Source of the DNA: Candidatus Woesearchaeota archaeon
GTDB taxonomy: Archaea; Nanobdellota; Nanobdellia; Woesearchaeales; GCA-2686295
Assembly (NCBI GenBank): GCA_013202845.1
Contig: JABMPT010000011.1
Coordinates: forward strand, 1 to 64,000
Length of the DNA: 64,000 nt
Reading direction: 5' to 3'
A program made the position numbers and the translations under genes. How positions within the stretch are numbered: the first letter of the stretch is position 1; each line of letters opens with the position of its first letter. Below are positions 17,937 through 25,664 of this stretch, in pieces. Below the pieces are notes generated by a model. It made no database searches. It was not told where the DNA came from and was given only the letters and a program-made list of their open reading frames with translations.

Positions 17937-19731
17937 ACAACCCAATAAAGAAGTCAATTATCTTCCCGAAGAAGCCTTTTTTCTCCTCTTTCTCTTTATC
18001 TGAGCCAGTATCAATACTTACATCAGGAGTTTTTCCTGTAAGGTTTGCCTTAACTCTCAAAGTAGCCTCTTCTGTCTGGTTAACAATTCCTTCATAGTTG
18101 AGATGAGTTTTAAGACTATAAGTGCCTGGTTCTGTATCAACAGAAATTCTCACTTTATAGATATAGAATTCTTCATCAGCACCAACACCCATTGTTAAGG
18201 TCTTCTCTGTCAAACCACTAATAACCTCAAAATCAGAAGGTAATTCTTCTTTCAATTCAATAACTGATATTTTCTGACCAAGATTCTTTGCTCCAACAGT
18301 AACAGTCACTTCTTCTCTTGGAACAACTTCAGTTTTACTGAGTGATTTTGATATGTCAAAACCAACAGTAACTGATTTAATTTTTATGCTGGCATTATCT
18401 TGAAAGTCAAAGAATTGAAAATTATGACTTCTATATCTCCCTCTAAAAGTAATGTCAAAAATCTCATCTTCGTCTACAGACAATCCTTTAATCTGCTCTT
18501 CAAAGACTTTCTTTGTCTCGCTAGGAGCTATTGATACAAGGTTAGCGCTTCTTGTTTCAAACATCGTGCTCTCGACTATACCGCTCATATCATAGAAAGA
18601 CACTTCTGCAGGATTTGTCATAGTTGCAGTGATAGTGAATGGTGAACCTTCAAATACCTCTGTTCTTGAAAGGGATAATTCAAAAGTTGGCTTTGGCAGA
18701 TTAATAGTTACATTTAATTTTTTATCATCAGTGAAAACCTCATCTCTGATGTTCATAATAATCTGTGGAGAGAATTCATGAACACCTTCAAAGCCACTTT
18801 TCATCGTCACAAAAAATGTCTCAGACTCTCCGGGTTGAAGATTAAAATCATGTTCGATATTCCTAGATTTGCTAAGATCACTTGAAACCTCCTCAACAGT
18901 AACCTCTTCAGGAATCACAAAATTGAAATCAACACTCATAGCGTCATCCCAATCATCATTGGTAACTGTCAAAGTATACGTGAAAAGTTCCTCCAAACCC
19001 ACTTCTGATTCACTCATCGACGAAGAAACAGAAACAGGAGAGTTAATGCTTATGGTCGAAGATGATGAATCTTCTGTGAATTCAGAGTCTTCATATTCAT
19101 ATGTCAATGTTCCATTCTCCAACTTTATACTATCATAACTATTGGGTTTTATATTATAAATGAAACTCCTTGAATCTCCTGCTGTTAATATAGGCCTTGT
19201 CCAGGTTATTACATTGTTTTGCGCGGTTAATCCTTCTGGCAGCACTGATATAAATGCAGTTCCTGGGATGATCTCTTCAAATTCAAGGTTGTTAATAACC
19301 AATTCACCATTATTTTTAATTGTGATAGTTACTAATGCCTTACCATCACGATTTATCTCGCTATCAACACTTCTTGTTATGCTAACACTTGGTTTCTTTG
19401 AGAATATTTGTACTTTGATTGCAGGTTCCCATATCAAAGTGTTAGGTATTGGTCTTCCATAATCATTGTAATCAAGCTTTGTTCCCATAAAACAGTACTG
19501 ATAATAAGCAGTGTCTTCACAAGTGCCATTATAAACATAGAAAACCTCGAACTCATTCTTATGGAGAATTAATACTTCCTCTCCATTTGCTAATCCAACA
19601 TAGTATATATCATCTTCAACCTGAAAAGTATCTAAAGTATAGACATAGTCATCAAACAAGTTATCAAATCCTAGAACATTGCTGGAACTAATGATTAAAA
19701 ATAGTAGAACAACAACACCTCTTAATTTCAT
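17929..19731 (-). CDS. Secreted surface protein with DUF11/CARDB-like beta domains
   Basis: 600 residues. A Sec signal peptide (MKLRGVVVLLFLIISSSNVL) is followed by a region of about 100 residues with a likely disulfide pair (GTCEDTAYYQYCFMG), then four to five Ig-like repeats with the pattern of DUF11/CARDB domains (VTITIKNNGELVINNLEFEE, YTLTVTNDDWDDAMSVDFNF, VTVGAKNLGQKISVIELKEE). It ends with a lysine/acidic stretch and a short amphipathic helix GFFGKIIDFFIGLFK that may bind the membrane. Located next to the S-layer gene, it is probably part of the cell envelope. Confidence 0.7.
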   Translation of the reverse strand: MKLRGVVVLLFLIISSSNVLGFDNLFDDYVYTLDTFQVEDDIYYVGLANGEEVLILHKNEFEVFYVYNGTCEDTAYYQYCFMGTKLDYNDYGRPIPNTLIWEPAIKVQIFSKKPSVSITRSVDSEINRDGKALVTITIKNNGELVINNLEFEEIIPGTAFISVLPEGLTAQNNVITWTRPILTAGDSRSFIYNIKPNSYDSIKLENGTLTYEYEDSEFTEDSSSSTISINSPVSVSSSMSESEVGLEELFTYTLTVTNDDWDDAMSVDFNFVIPEEVTVEEVSSDLSKSRNIEHDFNLQPGESETFFVTMKSGFEGVHEFSPQIIMNIRDEVFTDDKKLNVTINLPKPTFELSLSRTEVFEGSPFTITATMTNPAEVSFYDMSGIVESTMFETRSANLVSIAPSETKKVFEEQIKGLSVDEDEIFDITFRGRYRSHNFQFFDFQDNASIKIKSVTVGFDISKSLSKTEVVPREEVTVTVGAKNLGQKISVIELKEELPSDFEVISGLTEKTLTMGVGADEEFYIYKVRISVDTEPGTYSLKTHLNYEGIVNQTEEATLRVKANLTGKTPDVSIDTGSDKEKEEKKGFFGKIIDFFIGLFK

Positions 19732-19775
19732 ACAGTTATTCTAATATAGTTATTATATAAACTTTTTGAAAAGTT

Positions 19776-19804
19776 TAAAAGAAAAAGAAAAAAAAAGAAA
19801 AAAA
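19776..19804 (-). terminator. T-rich tract after the S-layer gene
   Basis: On the minus strand, starting about 10 nt past the S-layer stop, the sequence is nearly all T with single C interruptions. Such T-tracts terminate archaeal RNA polymerase without a hairpin. Confidence 0.6.
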
Positions 19805-19814
19805 TTCAGTCGAC

Positions 19815-22103
19815 TTATGCGACTGGGTTCACACTGATGCTTGATAGGCTTGGTACGACAACTTCCACTTCAGAACCACTTAAAGCCCAGTCAGCATAAT
19901 CTGCTAGAACTCTTGAAGCTCCTTGTGTGTCCATTGCACTGTATCCTGCAACCAAGACTGCGTTGTTGTCTGCGTAAAACCTTATAATGGCTTTACCTTC
20001 TTCGAAACCTTCAACACAGTTTGCCGGGTTACCCATCAATTCTGCTGCTACAGTGTTAGCACATGGTCCACCAACTACAATCATTGGTGTGCTTCCAAGT
20101 GTTGGAGCGTCTGTGTCTAGGACACCGATTCCAACTCCGATTGGATTCACGTTGTAGTAAGTTGCACCTGCAATTCCACTACTTAATGAAACAGCTGCGC
20201 CTGGTCCTGCTAAGTAGACAGCATAATCTGTATCCTCTGCTGGAATCCATAGCTCTAACTCTGTGCTCTCGTCAGCTTCGTGCTTGTAGTATGCACCGTA
20301 CTCACCTACACCATAGTAGTAGTCACCATCATCATCGTCATCTGCATCGCCGTCCCATGATCCTGGTCTTGCAACGTTTATCTCGTCATCTGTGGTGTCA
20401 TAGCTTATTTCAATTGTGTAGACATCTCCTGCTACTTCATCGCTGTTTACTGCTTGCTCGTCTTCAGTAACAGTTATGGTTTGTGTCAAAGCTTGAGCAG
20501 TTGTTGTAAACGTAACCAATGCACCTGATTTGGTGTAAAAGTCTGTTTCTGACGCTGCTGATAAATTAACAACATCATCTGCATCAATTGTTATGGTTGT
20601 GCTTGTATCAGCAAGTGTGTCTCCACTACCAACAGTTAAGCTCTGGCCTGAACCAATGTCTTTGAAGTCTGCCTCATCATCGCTCAAGTCTGCTCCTTTG
20701 AATTCGAAAATTCTAGAAACAGGCTCTGAACTTGAAGAGTCTTCTTCCAAGATGAAGATACTGTCCTTTGCTACGCTGTTCAATGCGGCAAATACCCAGT
20801 CATCACCAGCACTTATGTTGACGGTCCCATCATACATGTATGGTGAGAACAGGTACTCAGTACCATCTGCGTTGATAAGGGTAACTTCCAAATCGTCACC
20901 ACTTGACTTCAACCTAACGTAGTCTCTGGAGTCTGCTGTGAAGCCTGGAATAGCTTCCACAAAGTTAACTTCAAAGCCGAACAATGGGTCAGTGAAAGTA
21001 TCTCCTAGAGCCAACCAGTCATAGTCCTCGCCAGTGTCTGCGTTTGCTACTTGTTCAGCGTCTACTCGGAACTGTATTCTTGAAACATCAGTTTCGTTTC
21101 CAGTCATGTAGACTTCAACACCGTCAAGATCTTCGTCATCAACTTGGACATCTTCCCAATCTGCGAATGTTGATCCTAGGTTCAACTCTTTGCTTCCAAT
21201 GAACAGATTTGCTGATGCACTTTCTCCACCGACTGTGGAAATAAACACATCCTGGACATAAATTTGCAATCCACCGATTGTTTTTGTAGCACCTACACCC
21301 ACTGATTTTGCAGCTCCGTTCACAGATATGTGAACTTCTGAATCATCAGAGTTTGCTCCTACGATGTTCAAGGTGTATGTTGTACCATCGACTTCAATGT
21401 CAATAGGGTTGTTCAAAGAGACTGTTTGTGTAACATCACTACCAAATAGAATCATATCATCACCAGTAGCTATGTTTTTAACAGTCCATGCAGTTCCAAA
21501 CATAAATAGGTCTTCACTATCATCTAAGAGTAGCCAATTTGCATCATCTCCTGCATCAAAGTCTATGTCAAATGTCAATATGTAATCTGTACCTGCATTA
21601 TTTAAGTCCAGATACAAAACTGGGTCATCATAGACATCATTGTCAACCAAGCCAAACGACATGGTTTCGTTTCCTAGTGTTACTTCCTGTGCGAAGTCAA
21701 ATTCTTGTCCATCATCATCTTCAAGGACTCCATCAGCCAATAGGCTTGAGAAGTCATCATCGTCAATTGATGACGCACTAAAAGAATCTCCGTAGTTAAA
21801 GTCTTGGTTGTTAGCATCTTCTATTAAGACTCCACCTTCGACAGTAGCAGTCGCTGCTGTTGCAGCTATGCTGACACCAGTTTTTGCGTCTGCTTGCAGA
21901 CTAGCTGAGATATCAATTGCTCCCAGAACATCTGATGTGGCTGCATTTGCTCCTACAATGATCTTACCGCTAAACATGCCATTCTGGACGAATGGGGCCG
22001 GGTAGCCACTGAGGTCAGCAGTTGCGCCCATAATAGTTGCACCTATCATGGTTAAACCGCTTCCAAGCGCCACAATTTTCTTTATCGCTTTTTTCACGTT
22101 CAT
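19815..22103 (-). CDS. S-layer protein
   Basis: 762 residues. The signal peptide begins MNVKKAIKKIVALGSGLTMI and ends near GATA, then LSGYPAPFVQNGMFSGKIIV and VGANAATSDVLGAIDIS, the N-terminal pattern of the archaeal (methanogen-type) S-layer family. The body is very acidic and Asp/Ser/Thr/Ala-rich, and the C-terminus again resembles the family (PMIVVGGPCANTVAAELMG, followed by EGKAIIRFYADNNAVLVAGY). It should form the paracrystalline cell coat. A strong GGAGGTG ribosome site sits 6 nt before the start and a long leader precedes it, as expected for a very highly expressed gene. It is followed by a T-rich terminator. Confidence 0.9.
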   Translation of the reverse strand: MNVKKAIKKIVALGSGLTMIGATIMGATADLSGYPAPFVQNGMFSGKIIVGANAATSDVLGAIDISASLQADAKTGVSIAATAATATVEGGVLIEDANNQDFNYGDSFSASSIDDDDFSSLLADGVLEDDDGQEFDFAQEVTLGNETMSFGLVDNDVYDDPVLYLDLNNAGTDYILTFDIDFDAGDDANWLLLDDSEDLFMFGTAWTVKNIATGDDMILFGSDVTQTVSLNNPIDIEVDGTTYTLNIVGANSDDSEVHISVNGAAKSVGVGATKTIGGLQIYVQDVFISTVGGESASANLFIGSKELNLGSTFADWEDVQVDDEDLDGVEVYMTGNETDVSRIQFRVDAEQVANADTGEDYDWLALGDTFTDPLFGFEVNFVEAIPGFTADSRDYVRLKSSGDDLEVTLINADGTEYLFSPYMYDGTVNISAGDDWVFAALNSVAKDSIFILEEDSSSSEPVSRIFEFKGADLSDDEADFKDIGSGQSLTVGSGDTLADTSTTITIDADDVVNLSAASETDFYTKSGALVTFTTTAQALTQTITVTEDEQAVNSDEVAGDVYTIEISYDTTDDEINVARPGSWDGDADDDDDGDYYYGVGEYGAYYKHEADESTELELWIPAEDTDYAVYLAGPGAAVSLSSGIAGATYYNVNPIGVGIGVLDTDAPTLGSTPMIVVGGPCANTVAAELMGNPANCVEGFEEGKAIIRFYADNNAVLVAGYSAMDTQGASRVLADYADWALSGSEVEVVVPSLSSISVNPVA

Positions 22104-22265
22104 TTAAACACCTCCGTGTTTTTCGATTTTGACTATAAACATAGTTCACATACAAGGTTTGCGCTAATGGTTTAGACGCACCAAACCATTAATTTAAGCC
22201 CCTGTATACTTCTATATAGTCATTTCTACCGTGTAACCCGGTTATAGATTTAACTAATTTATAAA
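22104..22265 (-). promoter_or_regulatory. S-layer promoter and long structured leader
   Basis: The TATA element ATTTATAAA (22257-22265) predicts a transcript start near 22235, leaving an untranslated leader of about 130 nt, unlike the leaderless genes elsewhere in the window. The leader contains a perfect 9-bp inverted repeat, TAATGGTTT (22165-22173) and AAACCATTA (22183-22191), with a 9-nt loop. GGAGGTG lies directly before the start codon. Confidence 0.65.
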
Positions 22266-22474
22266 GTTTTCGATAGAACAAGGTGTGAAGAGGTATTATC
22301 TTTCGTTTCAGGGCTTGTAGTCGTGAAATTCATGGTTCTAGGCCTTTCATTCCTAAGACGTAATAAACAATTTTTTGTGTTTTTCATTTAAAAGCTTTTT
22401 GTTTTTTATTTTTAAATAAACTGGTAATTTTTATGATTTTGAAAAAACTAAAAAAATATCATACTTTTTCTGCA
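22266..22474. other. Gap between S-layer promoter and tRNA-associated hairpins
   Basis: No convincing gene. T-rich tracts at 22441-22460 (read on the minus strand) could end the transcript that starts at tRNA-Leu. A TTTAAA-like element near 22388 might be a minus-strand promoter, but no RNA with recognisable boxes follows. Confidence 0.4.
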
Positions 22475-22581
22475 AAAACGGTCATTTCCGTTTTCACCAT
22501 CATGCTCCCGTTGGTCGCGATGCTTCGCATCAAAGCTGGGTGGCCTTGTGCCACACTAGGTGTCAACGGACGATACCGTTG
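22475..22581 (-). repeat. String of five hairpins directly 3' of tRNA-Leu
   Basis: Consecutive inverted repeats: AAAACGG/CCGTTTT (22475-22494), GATGC/GCATC with TTC loop (22519-22531), GTGGC/GCCAC (22540-22554), ACAC/GTGT with TAG loop (22553-22563) and CAACGG/CCGTTG (22564-22581). They start 10 nt after the tRNA 3' end on its strand and are followed by a T-tract, so they may be transcribed as a structured trailer or separate RNA. Confidence 0.7.
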
Positions 22582-22590
22582 TAAGATTAT

Positions 22591-22673
22591 GCGGGGAGTA
22601 GGATTCGAACCCACGTAGGTACTAAACCAACAGGTCCTAAGCCTGTCCCGTTTGGCCACTCCGGCATCCCCGC
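22591..22673 (-). tRNA. tRNA-Leu (anticodon TAG)
   Basis: 83 nt on the minus strand. The acceptor stem is GCGGGGA/TCCCCGC. The D arm follows, then the anticodon stem ACAGG/CCTGT around the loop CTTAGGA, giving anticodon TAG (reads CUA). The long class II variable region is typical of leucine tRNAs, then the T arm with TTCGAAT. No intron is seen, and CCA is not encoded. Confidence 0.95.
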
Positions 22674-22725
22674 GTGTAACTCCTCGTAGAAATTTTTGGT
22701 TTAAAAACTTTTCTAAGAATTAGAA

Positions 22726-22890
22726 TTATTTCTTCTGCCAAGAATATGTTCTTTGTCTAGAACTGTTTCCATAACCGCATGAACTGCATCTTTTCTTCCT
22801 AATATGATAAGCTCTTGTTCCACATCGTCTGCAAACTATGTGTGATTTTTTACCAGATTTCTTACCCATAGAAGGAGTTCCTTTACTCAT
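22726..22890 (-). CDS. rpl37e: Large ribosomal subunit protein eL37
   Basis: 54 residues from ATG 22890: MSKGTPSMGKKSGKKSHIVC, then the zinc-ribbon pairs CRRCG and CSSCGYG, ending QRTYSWQKK. All are hallmarks of archaeal eL37. It lies 10 nt downstream of the LSm gene, a pairing conserved in many archaea, so the two should be co-transcribed. Confidence 0.95.
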   Translation of the reverse strand: MSKGTPSMGKKSGKKSHIVCRRCGTRAYHIRKKRCSSCGYGNSSRQRTYSWQKK

Positions 22891-22900
22891 CTTTCATCAC

Positions 22901-23125
22901 TTATTGTGGAGCTATTAAAGTTATTGTATCTCCTCTTAGGAATATCGTCCCTATCTTTCTCTTCAGCTCTCCGTCAACGTATTCTTCAGCGTCATCCAGA
23001 ACTGTGTTTATGTGGATGTCAAAAGCAATAAGCGTTCCTCTGAATTGCTTGCTGTTCTTCAACTCTACTATGACTTTTTTGTTTCTTGCTTTGTTTAATG
23101 CGTCTAAAGGTCTCGATGGTTCCAT
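22901..23125 (-). CDS. LSm (Sm-like) RNA-binding protein
   Basis: 74 residues with both Sm motifs: Sm1 VIVELKNSKQFRGTLIAFDI and Sm2 IFLRGDTITLI. The NTVLDDAEEY segment between them is typical of archaeal SmAP1. Sm proteins form heptameric rings that bind U-rich RNA. The gene is paired with eL37. TATA-like TTTATAAATA elements at 23150-23172 lie upstream. Confidence 0.95.
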   Translation of the reverse strand: MEPSRPLDALNKARNKKVIVELKNSKQFRGTLIAFDIHINTVLDDAEEYVDGELKRKIGTIFLRGDTITLIAPQ

Positions 23126-23176
23126 AATAATATCACCCTTTGTTGTCGAGTATTTATAATGTATTTATAAAAGTTA

Positions 23177-23223
23177 CTAAAAAAGATAAGCTTTTTTAGA
23201 ACTTCAGAAATCTTTGATTTCTG
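23177..23223. repeat. Two adjacent perfect hairpins between LSm and a HTH/zinc-ribbon gene
   Basis: CTAAAAAAG-ATAAG-CTTTTTTAG (23177-23199) and CAGAAATC-TTT-GATTTCTG (23205-23223). The second can extend by AACTT/AAGTT with one bulged base. They follow the stop of the 23236-23511 gene on the minus strand, so a terminator role is possible. Confidence 0.7.
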
Positions 23224-23235
23224 TAAGTTGCTAAT

Positions 23236-23511
23236 TTATTCTATCCTGAACAATGCTGGTTGTATCCACTCCTTCCTGCATCTCGGACATTTCGAAGGTG
23301 TTTTTATCCTGTTTCTCTCCTTGAACGGAAATCCACAACTCTTGCATGCAGCTGGTTTTCTCATAAGTTTCTTTGGCCTTATGGTTTGCTCTACATGTTG
23401 TACATCCTCGAGAATTTCCTTCAGATCCGTTCTGAAATGGTTAGCTATCGCTTGTAATGATGATTCTCTCTCTGTAAGAAGTTGTACTATCTCTTCTCTG
23501 CGGGTTAGCAT
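23236..23511 (-). CDS. Predicted regulator: HTH fused to zinc ribbon (COG3357 type)
   Basis: 91 residues. A helix-turn-helix of about 35 residues (REEIVQLLTERESSLQAIAN) is followed by a zinc ribbon with CKSCGFPFK and CPRCRKEW. This two-domain shape matches a small archaeal family annotated as predicted transcriptional regulators; no target is known. Its start overlaps the stop of the upstream EF-Tu-like gene (TAATG), so they form an operon. Confidence 0.8.
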   Translation of the reverse strand: MLTRREEIVQLLTERESSLQAIANHFRTDLKEILEDVQHVEQTIRPKKLMRKPAACKSCGFPFKERNRIKTPSKCPRCRKEWIQPALFRIE

Positions 23512-23765
23512 TATTCTGTGACCTTGAACACTTTGTCGTGTTCTCTAACATGCTCTTTGACTTTCAGGCCAATGCTCTTTCCCTTTTTTGCTTCCTCTAT
23601 CTTTTCCTGCTCTATCTGCATCGAAGCAACTTTTTGTGTGAAATCACTGGTCGCACCTTTAATATGAATGCTGTCTCCTACCTTCAAAGAATTCTTTGTT
23701 ATCTCTACAACTCCGACTTTTATATGTGTGAAATAATGTGTTACAACACCTATTTCTTTTTCCAT
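23511..23765 (-). CDS. EF-Tu domain 2-like small protein
   Basis: 84 residues that look like an isolated beta-barrel domain 2 of translation GTPases: IGVVTHYFTHIKVGVVEIT, LKVGDSIHIKG and KVASMQIEQEKIEEAKKGKS, followed by IGLKVKEHVREHDKVFKV. Stand-alone proteins of this type are common in archaea and of unknown function. It overlaps by one base with the HTH/zinc-ribbon gene downstream, so the two are likely made together. No GTPase domain is present. Confidence 0.8.
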   Translation of the reverse strand: MEKEIGVVTHYFTHIKVGVVEITKNSLKVGDSIHIKGATSDFTQKVASMQIEQEKIEEAKKGKSIGLKVKEHVREHDKVFKVTE

Positions 23766-23828
23766 TCTTCCACCCCCATGTATTCACAGCTGATAAAGTT
23801 TATAAATTTAATGCTTTTCAGGGTTAAA

Positions 23829-24539
23829 ATGATAGTTATTTTGACTGATTTCGGGGATGATGAGTATGTTGGCGTTATGAAAGGTGTTATATACAGTATA
23901 TGCGAAAATGCCAAGATCACTGACTTGTTTAACTATGTCAAACCACAATGCGTGAAAGAAGGAGCATGGATTCTATATAATAACTATAAGTTCTTCCCTA
24001 AAGGAAGCATCTTCTTGTGCGTTGTTGATCCTGGAGTTGGCAGTGAGAGACAGGGAGTTGTTATCAAGACAAAGAACTATTATTTTGTAGGCCCTGATAA
24101 CGGTTTGATGTTTTCAGCTGCAAAGAAGGATGGTGTTGAATACGTTGTAAAGCTTGATGCGAGCAAGGCTTCCAAAACATTTCACGGCCGTGATGTCTTT
24201 GCAAAAGCAGCTGCTTTGCTGGAGAAAGGTGATGATGTCAGCGGTGAAGAAACTGTTTTGAAAGAGGAACTAGAGTTTGACAAAAATGGAGAAGTTGTAA
24301 GGATTGATGGTTTTGGCAACATTGTCACAAATATACAAAAGCTAAAGGAAAATAATTACACTCTAATTGTCAATAACAAAAATTTAAAACTAAAACTTTA
24401 CAACAACTACTCTGAAGCTCCTGATGATGAACTATTTTTAGTTGAGGGAAGCTGCAAGACATTGGAGATATCAGTGAAGAACAGCAGCGCTGCTGAGAAG
24501 TTGAAGGTTGAAGTTGGTGATAAGGTTAGAATTAACTAA
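23829..24539 (+). CDS. SAM hydroxide adenosyltransferase (DUF62 family)
   Basis: 236 residues from ATG 23829. The start is set by MIVILTDFGDDEYVGVMKGV, the family N-terminus, and by a TATA box GTTTATAAATTT (23799-23810) 25 nt upstream (leaderless). VVDPGVGSERQGVVI, FVGPDNGLM, FHGRDVFAKAAA and RIDGFGNIVTNI are the substrate-site motifs of enzymes that attack S-adenosylmethionine with water to give adenosine and methionine. The 3' end overlaps the convergent GIY-YIG-like gene by 8 nt. The length is near that of archaeal homologues. Confidence 0.9.
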   Translation: MIVILTDFGDDEYVGVMKGVIYSICENAKITDLFNYVKPQCVKEGAWILYNNYKFFPKGSIFLCVVDPGVGSERQGVVIKTKNYYFVGPDNGLMFSAAKKDGVEYVVKLDASKASKTFHGRDVFAKAAALLEKGDDVSGEETVLKEELEFDKNGEVVRIDGFGNIVTNIQKLKENNYTLIVNNKNLKLKLYNNYSEAPDDELFLVEGSCKTLEISVKNSSAAEKLKVEVGDKVRIN

Positions 24540-25167
24540 CTAGAATTCTTTTTAATTCATCCAATTCTATATCTGATAAAGGTTCCTTGTATAACTCATT
24601 AACTAACCACAAACCGCTTTCGCGTATTTTTTCTTTTGGTGAGAATAAACCCAACCAGTTTTTCGAGGGTTCACACTCATCACATAATGAAACTGTGGAA
24701 ATAATTTTTGATTCTAGTTTGAGTCTTTTTTCTTTATCATCAACTGGAAAAACAACAAAAAAGAAATTATTTTGAATACATTTTGTCACTTCCTTCTCAA
24801 CTGTTTTTTGCTTATCAAAATCAACGCTTTTAGAATATTTTTGCCGTTGTTTTTTAGGTGTTAGATCCAATTCCCATTTTTTAAGAAAAGAATCTTTTTT
24901 CTTGTTAAGTAGGGCCCGACCAATATTTTTTCGAAATATACTTCTGTCCTTGTTTTCTCTGATGAAATGTTGCTCAAGTCTTGACCTAAGTTGGTTTGGT
25001 CCTGTATGTGTTCCTATCCTCACTATTCTATTAGTATTGTGGCCTGATTCCCCCTTTTCAAACAATAAATATATTCCATTAAGAGGAATTTTAGTTTTGT
25101 CAAAAGGAAAATGATATTTCTTCAACCTATTGAACCATTGATGTAGTTGTTCACAATTCTTACTCAT
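24532..25167 (-). CDS. GIY-YIG-like protein
   Basis: 211 residues. NGIYLLFEKGE, then RIVRIGTHTGPNQLRSRLEQHF, with SIFRKNIGRALL after it, follow the strand-strand-helix pattern of GIY-YIG nucleases (GIY, then a divergent YIG as RIG, then an arginine-bearing helix). The C-terminal part has a likely metal pair CDECEPS and a helix-rich tail. It overlaps the DUF6884-like gene upstream by 8 nt, forming a two-gene unit. Its codon use looks more AT-rich than the flanking metabolic genes by eye. The substrate is unknown; a DNA-processing or defence role is only inference. Confidence 0.6.
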   Translation of the reverse strand: MSKNCEQLHQWFNRLKKYHFPFDKTKIPLNGIYLLFEKGESGHNTNRIVRIGTHTGPNQLRSRLEQHFIRENKDRSIFRKNIGRALLNKKKDSFLKKWELDLTPKKQRQKYSKSVDFDKQKTVEKEVTKCIQNNFFFVVFPVDDKEKRLKLESKIISTVSLCDECEPSKNWLGLFSPKEKIRESGLWLVNELYKEPLSDIELDELKRILVS

Positions 25168-25579
25168 TTGAAACCCTTTTCTTTAGATATTTTAGTTGTT
25201 TGCCAATTCCCAATCCTTGCAATGGAATTTTATAATGAGATAAGTGAGGTAATAAATATTTTCGATATCTTTCTCCTGCTAAGAACAGAAATAAATCTTT
25301 TTTGATATTGGTCTTTTTAGATAATTGTTTTATGACTTTTTCTGCCCATAACTTGTTTTTATCTCTAGACATATCATTCAGAGTTTCATTGTATGGTTCA
25401 AAAGAATCTTCTAGATTTGTAAGCCCATATTTTGCTGATAATATGAAAATCTTGTCAGGATTTAATGATTGAGCATATCTTAAGTTGTATTTGAAGAGCG
25501 GACTTATGTAAAGTTCTTTGGCTTTAGCCTTATAAGAAAGCTTCTTCTTCACACAAGATATTAAAATAATATTATTCAT
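25160..25579 (-). CDS. DUF6884-like protein
   Basis: 139 residues. ILISCVKKKLSYKAKAKELY, SPLFKYNLRYAQSL, FILSAKYGLTNLE and PYNETLNDM form the pattern of DUF6884 proteins, which are often found in phages and accessory islands. FLAGERYRKYLLPHL near the C-terminus fits the same fold. The function is unknown. It is the first gene of the pair with the GIY-YIG-like protein (8-nt overlap). The pair sits between conserved single-copy metabolic genes with no integrase or repeats alongside. Confidence 0.6.
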   Translation of the reverse strand: MNNIILISCVKKKLSYKAKAKELYISPLFKYNLRYAQSLNPDKIFILSAKYGLTNLEDSFEPYNETLNDMSRDKNKLWAEKVIKQLSKKTNIKKDLFLFLAGERYRKYLLPHLSHYKIPLQGLGIGKQLKYLKKRVSNE

Positions 25580-25664
25580 GTACAGTATAAATCAATATCA
25601 TATTATAAAGCTATTCCATAAACGAAAGTAAAAATATTAAAACTTCGAATCATTAATTATTTTC

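Noticed and set aside
20063-20470. 135-residue plus-strand frame within the S-layer gene
   Set aside because: It is a shadow of biased S-layer codons on the opposite strand, with His/Leu/Arg-rich composition and no start signals.
22266-22430. Possible C/D-box guide RNA in the S-layer upstream gap
   Set aside because: A CTGA occurs, but no convincing RTGATGA box with correct spacing was seen on either strand.
22459-22659. 66-residue reverse reading frame overlapping tRNA-Leu
   Set aside because: It runs through the tRNA and the hairpin string, lacks a ribosome site and has no protein-like composition.
24480-25664. Insertion element carrying the GIY-YIG-like/DUF6884-like pair
   Set aside because: No terminal inverted repeats, target duplications, integrase or tRNA site flank the pair, so only a gene pair is claimed.
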